The position numbers and the translations under genes are program-made. Below the pieces are notes generated by a model. It ran no database searches. It worked only from the letters and a program-made list of their open reading frames with translations, and had not been told where the DNA came from. A DNA stretch of 64,000 bases from Halobellus limi. GTDB lineage: Archaea; Halobacteriota; Halobacteria; Halobacteriales; Haloferacaceae. Where the stretch lies: positions 2,046,001 through 2,110,000 of the forward strand of contig NZ_CP031311.1 in NCBI RefSeq assembly GCF_004799685.1, in the 5' to 3' direction. The stretch's first letter is position 1; every line of letters starts with the position of its first letter. Below, in pieces: positions 7,625 to 16,225 of the stretch.

Positions 7625-8851
7625 ATGGCGACGCTCGCAGAGCCCGCGGTGCTCGCCGCCGCGAAGGACGCGCTCTACCCCGACCTCGAAACCCGAGACG
7701 ACCAGTACGCCGTCACGGAGACGCAGTTCACGGCCGATTCGTGGGGCGAGTGGCCCGTCCCCGACGACGTCCGCGAGCGGCTCCGACCCTTCAACTCGAT
7801 CCGGCTCGAATCGGGCGAGCCCGACCTGCTCGGCGTCGGCCCGCCGGCCGGCGAGGTACTCGACGGGTCCGTCGCGAGCGCGCCCGTCGTCGCCGTCGAG
7901 GCGAAGGGCCGCCGCGAGAGCGGGACCGTCGACGTCGCCCGCGGCATCGAGCAGGCGCACGCCCGCCTCTCGGAGGTGAACCTCGGCTACGTCGCCGCGC
8001 CCGCGACGAGCGTCACCGAGACGGCGCGGTCGCTGGCGCGCGAACTGAACGTCGGCGTCGTCGGCGTCGAGGGTGTCGAGACCGCGACGGTCCTCGAACC
8101 GCCGCGCGTGACCGGCGCGGGCGAGTTCTCCACGGGCGTGGAGGCGATCCGGTTCCGGGCGCGCACCCACCAGTTGACCGACGGGAGCTTCCCGGTGAAC
8201 CACCCGAAGAACTACCTCGGCTACCCCCTCGCGATCGCGGCCGACGACGACACCGACGCGGCCTACGAGGAGCACGTCATCCGGCTCGCGGGCGACGGCC
8301 GCCGGGGCGCGGTCCTCCTCGGGCTCGTTGAGGGCCGCGGCGCCGACCGGCTCACGCACCTCGGTCGCGAGGTCGTCCGCTTCGCACGCGCGGAGTGCGG
8401 GAGCGTCGAGTCGGCGCTCGCCCGCTTCGATTCGTGGACGGGACGGTCGATCCGCTTCACCGAACTCGCGCCGCGCTGGGCACAACTCGCCCGGAGCGTG
8501 ACGATGGGGTACGAGCCGACGCGGCTCGTCGTCGAGGCGCTGGAGCGGCTCCACGCCGACGGCGTCCGGCCGGCGACGCTCCCGCAGGTCGCGGCGGCGG
8601 CCTGCGAGATCAACCGCCCGCTGGCCGTCGAGGTGTTCTTCACCGAGGGCGGCCGCGACGCCGTGCTCGAACGCGATGGGGCCCTTCGAGCGGAGGCGCT
8701 CGACGATCCGGGCGTGTACAAGACGGGGATCCACTTCCAGTACAAGGCGCAGCTCTACCACGTCGGACTCCTGACCGAACGCGGGACCGACGACAGGGCC
8801 GCCGCGCTGGCGGACGCGTGGGCGCTCGAACACCCGGTCGGACGGCGGTAG
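7625..8851 (+). CDS. Uncharacterised protein with a PD-(D/E)XK-nuclease-like N-terminal region
   Basis: A 408-residue protein that I do not recognise as a named family. Residues 60-127 show the pattern of a PD-(D/E)XK fold: Asp67 in GEPDLLGVG, a strand with VVAVEAKG giving Glu92-x-Lys94, and Gln110 in ARGIEQAHARL on the following helix. This arrangement is seen in restriction-like nucleases and archaeal Holliday-junction resolvases, but also in inactive relatives. The remaining 280 residues are helical with no motif I recognise (YKTGIHFQYKAQLYHVGLL near the end is well ordered). It sits alone after the thyA/folA operon, divergent from it. A nuclease activity is an inference from the residue pattern only. 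Confidence 0.8.
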   Translation: MATLAEPAVLAAAKDALYPDLETRDDQYAVTETQFTADSWGEWPVPDDVRERLRPFNSIRLESGEPDLLGVGPPAGEVLDGSVASAPVVAVEAKGRRESGTVDVARGIEQAHARLSEVNLGYVAAPATSVTETARSLARELNVGVVGVEGVETATVLEPPRVTGAGEFSTGVEAIRFRARTHQLTDGSFPVNHPKNYLGYPLAIAADDDTDAAYEEHVIRLAGDGRRGAVLLGLVEGRGADRLTHLGREVVRFARAECGSVESALARFDSWTGRSIRFTELAPRWAQLARSVTMGYEPTRLVVEALERLHADGVRPATLPQVAAAACEINRPLAVEVFFTEGGRDAVLERDGALRAEALDDPGVYKTGIHFQYKAQLYHVGLLTERGTDDRAAALADAWALEHPVGRR

Positions 8852-8902
8852 CAAGCGTCCAGTCCGACGGCGGTAGCGAACACCCGGTCGGACGGTGGTG
8901 GC
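8828..8902 (+). repeat. Imperfect direct repeat (two 25-bp copies)
   Basis: A unit GAACACCCGGTCGGACGG followed by CGGTAGC occurs at 8828-8852, covering the 3' end of the upstream gene, and again at 8878-8902 with two changes. The sequence between the copies also contains the partial word CCGACGGCGGTAGC. This looks like a local tandem duplication of the gene's end. Confidence 0.7.
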
Positions 8903-8914
8903 GAGTCCGCAGGT

Positions 8915-8922
8915 ACATATAC
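8915..8922 (+). promoter_or_regulatory. TATA box of the zinc-ribbon gene at 8945
   Basis: ACATATAC ends 22 bases before ATG 8945, predicting a leaderless transcript. Confidence 0.6.
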
Positions 8923-8944
8923 GAAGGCGAGACCACACCCCTCG

Positions 8945-9253
8945 ATGACACGGACGCTCCGCGTCGTCGGCGACGACCGATCGTTCACGATCACCGGCGT
9001 CGAGAGAGGCGAGTGGGAGGGGATGGACGACGCGTGCCCGGCCTGCGGCGGCCGCGAGTTCGATCACGTCGCGACCGCGGGCGGACACTACGGCGTCCGC
9101 GACGGGACCGCCGTGTTGCGCTCGGACTTCTGGGGCGCCGACCGGGCGGTCCGCACGCGCTGTCGGGACTGCGGAACGGTGCTCCACAAGCACCCGGCGT
9201 TCGATCTGCTGTTCGGCCCCGACGCCGACGGGGGCGCAGGGTTCGATCCCTGA
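8945..9253 (+). CDS. Zinc-ribbon-like protein, function unknown
   Basis: A 102-residue acidic protein with two Cys pairs, CPAC (residues 31 and 34) and CRDC (73 and 76), spaced like a split zinc ribbon. Between them is GGHYGVRDGTAVLRSDFWGAD. His residues near 80 (VLHKHPAFDLLFGPD) could add ligands. Such proteins may bind nucleic acid or proteins, but no function can be read. It has its own TATA box and is separated from its neighbours by short intergenic regions, so it appears monocistronic. Confidence 0.8.
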   Translation: MTRTLRVVGDDRSFTITGVERGEWEGMDDACPACGGREFDHVATAGGHYGVRDGTAVLRSDFWGADRAVRTRCRDCGTVLHKHPAFDLLFGPDADGGAGFDP

Positions 9254-9285
9254 CGGCGGGGACGAGCCTTGACGGACCACCAATA

Positions 9286-9293
9286 CCTATACG
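9286..9293 (+). promoter_or_regulatory. TATA-like box of the MFS gene
   Basis: CCTATACG ends 23 bases before GTG 9316. The spacing supports the GTG start and a leaderless mRNA. Confidence 0.55.
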
Positions 9294-9315
9294 TCGTCCG
9301 GTCGTCGCGGCGGAC

Positions 9316-10872
9316 GTGAGGGGAAACGGGCGCGAAACCGGGGGACCGAGCGGCACCGGGGGTGTCGGGTCGCCGCCGGAACGGGCCGCCACCGGCGGCG
9401 ACGGCGGCGACGAATCCAGTGACACCGACGTCACCGACGGCGACAAGCCCAGTGGCACTGACGCCACCGACGGCGGCAGGACCGGTAGCACAGACGGTGG
9501 TAGAACGAACGTCACCGGCCACGGTCCGCCGGACGCCGATGGGTGGCTCTACGGGTGGGCACTCGGGTACGCGGCGGTCGGCGCGGCGTCGCTTCTCGTG
9601 CCCCTCTACGCCATCGACCTCGGTGCCGGGGCGCTCGTGGTCAGCCTGATCGCGGCGACGGCCGCCTTCGCCGGGGTTCCCGGGGCGATCCTCTGGGGGC
9701 GGCTGGTGACGCGGACGCGACGCCGCCGGCCCTTCGTCCTGGTCGCGCTCGGACTCGCGGCGGGCGTGTTCCTCCTCCTCCCGTTTCTCGCCTCGCCGTG
9801 GACGGTACTGCTCGCGAACGCGGCGCTGTGGTTCGTCGTCGCCGCCGCCGCTCCGGTCCTGAACGTCATCGTCGTCGAGGGGTTCGACCCCGCGCGGTGG
9901 ACACAGCGGTTCGGACTGCTGAACCACTACCAGGGCTACGGCTGGCTGGCCGGACTCGTCGCCGGCGGCGTCTGGTCGACCGTCGCCGGCGCGCAGTTCG
10001 GAATTGAGGCGCTCGCCGCGAAGCGGCTGTTCTTCGTGCTCAGCGCCGTCGTCGCGCTCGGCGGCGTCGCCGTCGTGCTGCTCCGGTATCCAGAACCGGC
10101 GACGCTCTCAGACCAGCGGTTCAGGCGGCTTTCGAGCCGAGTCCGTTCCGCCGGCGGGACGACCACGCGGGCCACGTGGGCGGTCCCGTTCAGTCCCGGA
10201 CGGATCCTCTGGGGACTCCGCGACCTCGGAATCGGCCGGACCGGCGGTTCACGCCGCTCGGGCCGGGACGTCCTCTCCCGGCTCCGGACCCGCTTTTCGG
10301 GGGCGCTGCTCAGATATCTCCTCGGGGCCGTCGTCTTCTTCGCCGGCTTCTCGGCGTTCTTCGGACCGCTTCCGGCGTACCTCGTCGACTCCGGGTACGC
10401 GACCGACGAGGTGTTCGGCCTGTTCATCCTGAGCGCCGCGGCGTCGGCCGCGGCGTACGCCAGCGCCGGGACGGCCGCCTCGAAGTACGACCCCTTCCGT
10501 CTGCAGGCCGGCGCGCTGCTCTTTCGAGCCGGGTCGTTCCCGATCGTCGCCGTCGTCGGCGCCGCCGTCGCCCCGCCCGCCGGTCTGATCGCCGTCGGCG
10601 CGCTCTTCCTGGCCATCGGCGCCTCCTGGGCCGTCATCGCGGTGACCGCGACCGGACTCGTTTCGAGACTGGCTCCCGATTCGGTCCGGGCGGAAGCGCT
10701 CGGGGTCTACACGGCGGTCGGAAGCCTCGGCGGCGGTGTCGGGAGCGTGTTCGGGGGGTCGATCGCCGACTGGGTCGGCTACCTTCCCGCGTTCGTCGTC
10801 GCCGGCGGGTTCGTCGTCGGCGGCTTCCTCGTCGCCGCGAGCGCGAGGGGGACGAGGCCCGCTTCGACCTAG
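9316..10872 (+). CDS. Major facilitator superfamily transporter
   Basis: A 518-residue membrane protein with about 12 predicted helices in two halves, separated by a basic cytosolic loop around residues 270-330. The loop between helices 2 and 3 (GRLVTRTRRRRPFVLVALG) matches the MFS motif A pattern, and the second half repeats it weakly. About 70 Gly/Ser/Thr/Asp-rich residues precede the first helix, which is unusual for MFS and probably disordered cytosol. A GTG at 9316 was chosen because the TATA-like box at 9286-9293 lies 23 bases before it. Substrate cannot be deduced; drug or sugar export are both possible. No regulator is adjacent. Confidence 0.85.
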   Translation: MRGNGRETGGPSGTGGVGSPPERAATGGDGGDESSDTDVTDGDKPSGTDATDGGRTGSTDGGRTNVTGHGPPDADGWLYGWALGYAAVGAASLLVPLYAIDLGAGALVVSLIAATAAFAGVPGAILWGRLVTRTRRRRPFVLVALGLAAGVFLLLPFLASPWTVLLANAALWFVVAAAAPVLNVIVVEGFDPARWTQRFGLLNHYQGYGWLAGLVAGGVWSTVAGAQFGIEALAAKRLFFVLSAVVALGGVAVVLLRYPEPATLSDQRFRRLSSRVRSAGGTTTRATWAVPFSPGRILWGLRDLGIGRTGGSRRSGRDVLSRLRTRFSGALLRYLLGAVVFFAGFSAFFGPLPAYLVDSGYATDEVFGLFILSAAASAAAYASAGTAASKYDPFRLQAGALLFRAGSFPIVAVVGAAVAPPAGLIAVGALFLAIGASWAVIAVTATGLVSRLAPDSVRAEALGVYTAVGSLGGGVGSVFGGSIADWVGYLPAFVVAGGFVVGGFLVAASARGTRPAST

Positions 10873-10920
10873 GCGGGGCGACGACCGTCCGACGCTACGA
10901 AACCCGAGGCACAGAGCGGG

Positions 10921-11409
10921 CTACGCCGCGCTCTCCGTCTTCGTGGGGGAGATCCAGACGACGAGTTCGTCTTCCCGTCGGACGATTCCCTCGATGAAGT
11001 CGCTGCGCTCCATCGGCGGGTCCTCGACGTCGTCCATCGAGACGCGGAGGACCTGATCGACCTCGTCGACGAGCCAGCCGATCGCGGCCTCGTCCTCGAA
11101 CTGTTTCGCGTCGAAAATCACGATACGGCTGGCCTCGCCGGTTTCGCCGACGTTCAAAAGCGTCTTCGGGTTGACGATCGACGTGGTTCGTCCGCGGAGG
11201 TCCATCACGCCCTCGACGAACTCGGGGGCGTTCGGAACCGACGTGAGCGATCCGCGATCGACGATTTCGGAGACGTAGTCGATGTCGACGCAGTACGTCT
11301 CGCCCCCGAGCTCGAATTCGAGCACCTGCATCTGGCGGGCGGTGGCGTCGCCGTCGTCTGTCGCGGCGGGGTCGGACGCGCCCGCCGCCACGGGTTGTTC
11401 CTGTGACAT
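10921..11409 (-). CDS. cheW: Chemotaxis coupling protein CheW
   Basis: A 162-residue CheW. About 35 low-complexity residues precede the SH3-like double barrel (QVLEFELGGETYCVDIDYVSEI through VWISPTK). CheW links transducer (methyl-accepting) proteins to the CheA kinase. The conserved VDRGSLTSVPNAPEFVEGVMDLRG stretch is the interaction surface for CheA and receptors. ATG 11409 was chosen over the upstream in-frame codon at 11442 because it begins the typical Ser/Gln-rich start. The gene diverges from the cheB-cheA-cheR-cheF run. The 147-base gap has a TATA-like box in each direction: ATTTATT on the complement near 11474-11480, and CTTAAG at 11523-11528. Confidence 0.95.
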   Translation of the reverse strand: MSQEQPVAAGASDPAATDDGDATARQMQVLEFELGGETYCVDIDYVSEIVDRGSLTSVPNAPEFVEGVMDLRGRTTSIVNPKTLLNVGETGEASRIVIFDAKQFEDEAAIGWLVDEVDQVLRVSMDDVEDPPMERSDFIEGIVRREDELVVWISPTKTESAA

Positions 11410-11556
11410 AGTGGCGTCGCCGGCGACCCCGACGAGGGTCACCGGTTGCTACGTCGTGCTGGCGGCGAGACCGGCAATAAATGTACGCACGCTATTATCA
11501 CGGCTGATTCTCGCCGGCGAGCGCTTAAGTCCCCCAGTCAGGAAGCGTCGATAGAG

Positions 11557-11625
11557 ATGAGCGGGTACGAACACGCCGTCGATCGGTGGGGCGACGGCGA
11601 CGAAGACGGGAGCGGCGGGCGATGA
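11557..11625 (+). CDS. 22-codon micro-ORF coupled to cheB
   Basis: ATG 11557 opens a 22-residue frame (MSGYEHAVDRWGDGDEDG and four more residues) whose stop codon overlaps the cheB start as ATGA (11622-11625). A TATA-like CTTAAG at 11523-11528 puts the expected transcription start close to this ATG, so it would be the first frame on the messenger. The peptide is acidic after an amphipathic start and matches nothing I know. It may be a real microprotein, a translational-coupling leader for cheB, or chance; sequence alone cannot decide. Confidence 0.45.
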   Translation: MSGYEHAVDRWGDGDEDGSGGR

Positions 11626-12851
11626 GTGCGGCCTCTGAACCGGGCGGCGGCGGCGATCGAACGCGGGCGGTCATCGTCGACGATTCGCGGTTCATGCGGA
11701 CGCTCATCCGGAGTCTGCTCGAAGAGGGCGGTATCGAGGTCGTCGGCGAGGCGAAAGACGGGTCGGCCGCACTCGAGACCGTGCGCGAACACGACCCCGA
11801 CGTCGTGACGATGGACATCGAGATGCCGACGATGAACGGCCTCGAAGCCGTCGACGCGATCATGGACGGCCACCCGACCCCCGTGCTGATGCTCTCGGCG
11901 CACGCCGAGGAGGACGCCGACGTGACGTTCGAGGCCCTGGATCGGGGCGCGGTCGACTTCGTGACCAAGCCCGGCGGCGAGGTCACCTCGTCGATGCCGC
12001 GCGTCAAGAAGGAACTCGTCGAGAAGGTCGAATCCGCCGCCCGGGTGGACCTCTCGGCGAACGCTCGGGCGGCGACGCGTGAGCGGCGCGGTGACGCGGG
12101 CGGCGCGGGAGCATCCGGGGCGACTGTGGGATCCGAGGCCGGCAGTTCGGCGACGAACGCCGCGAGCGAGACGCGGCCGTCGTCGACCGGGCAGTCCGGG
12201 ACGACGGACCGCCCGGCGCCCGACACCGGGGCGGCGTCGACGGCGGAGGCCGACTCCGGGCGAACCTACCCGGACGTCGGAACCCTCGTCGTGGGCGCGT
12301 CGACCGGCGGACCGAACGTCGTCGAGCGCGTCCTCGCCGGGCTTCCCCGAGCGGCGAACCTCCGCGTCCTGGTCGTCCAGCACATGCCCGAGGGCTTCAC
12401 CTCGCGGTTCGCCACGCGACTCGACGAACGGTCGGCGTACGCCGTCCGCGAGGCCAAGTCGGGCGAGCGGATCGAGGCCGGAGAGGCCCGGGTCGCCCCG
12501 GGGGGCACCCACCTCCTCGCCACGGGCGACCGGAGCGGTCGACTGAAACTCGAACTGACCGACACCGAACCGATCCACGGCGTCCGCCCGGCGATCGATC
12601 TCACGATGGCGTCGGCCGTCGAGACCGTCTCCGACTCGCTGTGCGGGATCCTGCTCACCGGGATGGGTCGCGACGGCGTCGACGGGATGGAGCGCATCGA
12701 CCGCGGCGGCGGTCACACCATCGCCCAGGACGAGGCGACGTCGGCGATCTTCGGGATGCCGCGTCGGGCGATCGAGACGGGCTGCGTCGACGTCGTCGCG
12801 CCCGCCGAAGAGATCGCCGAGAACGCACTGCGGTACTTCGCGGAGGAGTGA
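11622..12851 (+). CDS. cheB: Chemotaxis response regulator/protein-glutamate methylesterase CheB
   Basis: A 409-residue two-domain CheB. The receiver domain (about residues 15-130) has the acidic pocket VIVDDSRFM and phospho-acceptor Asp65 in TMDIEMPT, then the conserved Lys in FVTKPGG. A Ser/Ala/Gly-rich linker of about 90 residues follows. The C-terminal esterase contains the catalytic Ser in GASTGGPN, the His in QHMPEGF and the Asp in TGMGRDGVDGM. CheB removes methyl groups from transducers when phosphorylated by CheA, giving adaptation. Its ATG overlaps the stop of the 22-codon ORF and its stop lies three bases before cheA, so the run is one operon. Confidence 0.96.
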   Translation: MSAASEPGGGGDRTRAVIVDDSRFMRTLIRSLLEEGGIEVVGEAKDGSAALETVREHDPDVVTMDIEMPTMNGLEAVDAIMDGHPTPVLMLSAHAEEDADVTFEALDRGAVDFVTKPGGEVTSSMPRVKKELVEKVESAARVDLSANARAATRERRGDAGGAGASGATVGSEAGSSATNAASETRPSSTGQSGTTDRPAPDTGAASTAEADSGRTYPDVGTLVVGASTGGPNVVERVLAGLPRAANLRVLVVQHMPEGFTSRFATRLDERSAYAVREAKSGERIEAGEARVAPGGTHLLATGDRSGRLKLELTDTEPIHGVRPAIDLTMASAVETVSDSLCGILLTGMGRDGVDGMERIDRGGGHTIAQDEATSAIFGMPRRAIETGCVDVVAPAEEIAENALRYFAEE

Positions 12852-12854
12852 CAG

Positions 12855-15370
12855 ATGGACGACGAACTCTACCAGGAATTCATCACCGAGTCCGAAGAGA
12901 GCATCACGCAGTTGAACAACTCGCTTCTGGACCTGGAGTCGAACCCGGAGAACACGGAAGCGATCGACGACATCTTCCGACAGGCCCACACGCTGAAGGG
13001 GAACTTCGGCGCGATGGGGTTCGACAACGCCGCGAAGGTCGCCCACTCCGTCGAGGATCTGCTCGACGCGGTCCGGAACGGGGAGATCGAGGTCACCCAC
13101 GAGCGGATGGACCTCGTCTTCGACGGGATGGACGAGATCCTCGACATCCTCCACGAGATCGAGGCCGAGGGGGAGTCACAGCGGGATCCGAGCGACCTCG
13201 TCGAGGAGATCCGCGCGGCCGCATCACCGGACGCGGAGGCCGGTGCCGACGCGGACGGCGGGGGGAGGCCGACGCGGAGAATGCGGCGGCCGGAGCGGAC
13301 GCAAACGCCGACGGTGAGGCGCTCGACCTCGCCGCCGACGTGCTCGACCTCGACGACCCGGAAGTCGCGGACGCGGACGAGCTCTTCCACGCGAGGATCG
13401 AACTCGACGCGGGCGATATGAAGGGCGTCGACGCGGGGCTCTTCGTCGGCGGTCTCCCGGACGACCTCGCGGTGGTCGGGGCCGAGCCGGCCGTAGAAGA
13501 GATCGAGGAGGGCGAGTTCGACGAGGACTTCGTCGTCTTCGTCGCGGACGTCCCCGAACTGGAACTCGAACCGCTCCTCGAAGACCTCTGGAAGGTCGAG
13601 TCGGTGACGCTGACGGACGTCTCCTCGCTCGTCGAGAGCGGACCCACCGGCGAGCGCGGGACGGGTGAGCCCGAAACGACGGCGGAAACAACGACCGACG
13701 CGAGCGAGGGTTCGGGAGCCGAAGACCCCGAAGCGACGACCGGCGACGTCGACGCCGATTCCGCTGCGGCCGCGGTCGACGCGGTCGTCGACGCCTACAC
13801 CTCCGGCGGCGCGTCGACCGGCGGCACGGACGCAGGTGGCAGCGACACCGAAGCCGTCGGAACCGACCCCGATACCGACGTCGCAGAGAGCGGTTCAGGC
13901 GACGACAGTGAGGCGGCTCCGAGCGTCGGAGATGACGCTGAGGAGGTGAGCAGCGACACCAGCGACGGCCAGCGGTCCGGTGGTCGTGACGAGCGACCGG
14001 ACTCCGGCGGCAGCGACGGAAGCGGGAATGCCGACAGCGACGGAAGCGGAAATGCCGACAGCGACGGAAGCGGAAATGCCGACAGCGACGAGAAGAAGCG
14101 TTCCAACGGTGACGACGCGGACGACGACAGCAGCACGGACGAGACGCCGTCGATCTCGGAGGTGAAGTCCGTCCGGGTCGACGTCGACCAACTGGACGAA
14201 CTCCACAGCCTCGTCGAACAGCTGGTCACGAGCCGGATCAAGCTCCGGCAGGCGGTCGGCGAGGACGAGACCGCGGGGAGAGACACCCTCGACGAACTCG
14301 ACAAGATCTCCTCGAACCTCCAAGACACGGTGATGGACATGCGGCTGATCCCGCTGAAGAAGGTGTTCGACAAGTTCCCGCGGCTAGTCCGCGACCTCGC
14401 CCGAGAGGAGGAAAAGCGAGTCAGCTTCTCCGTCGAGGGCCAGGACATCGAACTCGACCGGACGATCCTCGACGAGATCTCCGACCCGCTGATGCACGTG
14501 CTCAGAAACGCCGTCGACCACGGCATCGAACCGCCCGAAGAGCGGGCGGCCGCCGGCAAGTCCAAGACCGGGTCGGTCGAGTTGCGCGCCGAGCGCGAAC
14601 ACGACACGGTCGTCATCACCGTCGAGGACGACGGGGCCGGCATCGACGCCGACGTGATCAGAGAGAAGGCCGCCGAGAAGGGGATCCGCCCGCGCGAGGA
14701 GCTGGCTGAGCTGCCCGACGAGGAGATCTACGAGTACATCTTCCACCCCGGCTTCTCGACCAACGAGGAGATCACCGACGTCAGCGGGCGCGGCGTCGGG
14801 ATGGACGTCGTCAAGACGACGGTCGAGTCTCTCGACGGGTCGGTGAACGTCGACAGCACGCTGGGGGAGGGAACCGAGATCTCGATCCGGCTCCCCGTGT
14901 CGGTCGCGATCATCAAGGTGCTGTTCGTCCAGATCGGCGGCCGGGAGTTCGGCGTCCCGATCAAGTACATCGACGAGATCTCCCAGCAGACGCGGATCCA
15001 GCGGGTCGACGGCGCCGAAGTGATCGTCCACGAGGAGAAGATCTTCCCGCTGATCCGACTTCGCGAAGCGCTCGAACTCGGCTCCGCGCGCGCCGATTCG
15101 GGGATGATCGTCCGAGTCCGACCCGCGGACCGACAGGTCGCACTCCGCTGCGACGGCGTCTCGCGACAGGAGGAGGTCGTCGTCACGCCGTTGCAGGGGC
15201 CGCTCCGAGGGACCGACGGGCTCTCGGGGACCGCCGTCGTCGGCGACGGCAACGTCGTCCCGATCCTGGACGTCAACTCCCTGCCGATCCCCGACGAGGG
15301 CAAACAGGCGCGTCGGCAGTGGGCGCCGCCGGAGGACGACGGTTCCGAGGCCGAGGGGGCCGCCGACTGA
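12855..15370 (+). CDS. cheA: Chemotaxis histidine kinase CheA, frame broken by one base at 13260-13265
   Basis: ATG 12855 opens a CheA whose HPt domain has the phosphorylated His45 in QAHTLKGNFGAMGF. The frame is lost in a run of six G at 13260-13265 within an Ala/Asp/Gly linker. A seventh G restores about 838 residues. Downstream, in the other frame, come a P2-like response-regulator-binding region, a long acidic linker with three tandem 8-residue repeats, the dimerisation helices, the ATPase with HVLRNAVDHGIEPP (N box) and GRGVGMDVVKTTVESL (G boxes), and a CheW-like C-terminal domain. CheA passes phosphate to CheY and CheB. All catalytic motifs are intact, so the break is probably a sequence error. 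Confidence 0.92.
14015..14086 (+). repeat. Tandem 24-bp repeat (three copies) in the cheA linker
   Basis: Three adjacent units of GACGGAAGCGGAAATGCCGA plus CAGC (14015-14038, 14039-14062, 14063-14086); the first has one change. They encode Asp-Gly-Ser-Gly-Asn-Ala-Asp-Ser three times in the linker before the dimerisation domain. Copy number probably varies between strains. Confidence 0.9.
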
Positions 15371-16218
15371 TGGCCCTCGGAACCGACACGGACGGGACGG
15401 ACGGGTTCGACGAACTGCTGGAGTTCGTCGAGTCGTCGCTGTCCTTCGCGACGAGTTCGTACAACCGGTCGTACCTCGATCGACGGATCTCAGCGCGGAT
15501 GCGGCGTCGGGACGTCGAAGAGTACGGCGCTTACCAGGCGCTACTCCGGGAGGACGAGGAGGAACGGGAGGCGCTTTTGAACGCCCTCAGCGTCAACGTC
15601 ACGAGTTTCTTCAGGAACCCGGAGGTCTGGGAGGGGCTCAGAGAGATCATCGCGGAACTGAGCGAGAGCGGCCGGACGCGGATCTGGAGCGCCGCCTGTT
15701 CGGACGGCCGCGAGGCGTACTCGGCGGCGATGCTCGCGCTCGACGACGACCGGATCGACGACGGCCGAGTCGAGATTCTCGGGACCGACATCAAGCCCGA
15801 GATCCTCCGCGCGGCGCGACGCGGGGAGTATCACGCCTCGGAGACGAACGACCTCGAAGAGCAACTCGAACCGCTGGCCGACAGCGAGCGGTACGTCGAG
15901 CGGGACGGCGACACCTACAGCGTCACCGACGAGGTCCGCGATCTCGTCTCGTTCCGGAGACACGATCTGGTCCAGGAGAATCCGCCGCGGACGTTCGATC
16001 TCGTCGTCTGTCGGAACCTGTTCATCTACATCAACAAGGGGGCCAAGGAGGCCATCTTCGAGACGCTCGGCTCGGCCGTCGAGCCCGGCGGGTACCTGAC
16101 GATCGGGATGACCGAAACCGTGCCCTCCTCGTGTCGGGACCGGTTCGAGCCGGTGGAGAAGCGGCTCAGGATCTACCGCGACACGGCGAAGAAGGAGACG
16201 TCGCGATCCCGGAGGTGA
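15370..16218 (+). CDS. cheR: Chemotaxis protein methyltransferase CheR
   Basis: A 282-residue CheR that methylates glutamates on transducer proteins using S-adenosylmethionine. The N-terminal helical domain (about 1-75) contains YLDRRISARMRRR. The SAM-binding motif is IWSAACSDGREAYSAAMLAL, where a Thr-Gly-Glu-Glu found in many CheR is replaced by Asp-Gly-Arg-Glu. FDLVVCRNLFIYIN near residue 215 is the family's second signature. The ATG shares its A with the cheA stop (TGATG at 15368-15372), so translation is coupled. It opposes CheB in adaptation. Confidence 0.95.
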   Translation: MALGTDTDGTDGFDELLEFVESSLSFATSSYNRSYLDRRISARMRRRDVEEYGAYQALLREDEEEREALLNALSVNVTSFFRNPEVWEGLREIIAELSESGRTRIWSAACSDGREAYSAAMLALDDDRIDDGRVEILGTDIKPEILRAARRGEYHASETNDLEEQLEPLADSERYVERDGDTYSVTDEVRDLVSFRRHDLVQENPPRTFDLVVCRNLFIYINKGAKEAIFETLGSAVEPGGYLTIGMTETVPSSCRDRFEPVEKRLRIYRDTAKKETSRSRR

Positions 16219-16225
16219 GGCAGCC

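Noticed and set aside
7595-9283. A 562-codon open frame on the complement across the PD-(D/E)XK-like and zinc-ribbon genes
   Set aside because: It is antisense to two supported genes, has a composition typical of high-GC shadow frames and matches no family. The same applies to long antisense frames at 20052-21242, 2845-3423 and 11538-13154.
13250-13300. Two separate genes at the cheA break (a free HPt protein and a kinase)
   Set aside because: No start codon or promoter follows the break in the second frame, and one inserted base joins the parts into a normal CheA.
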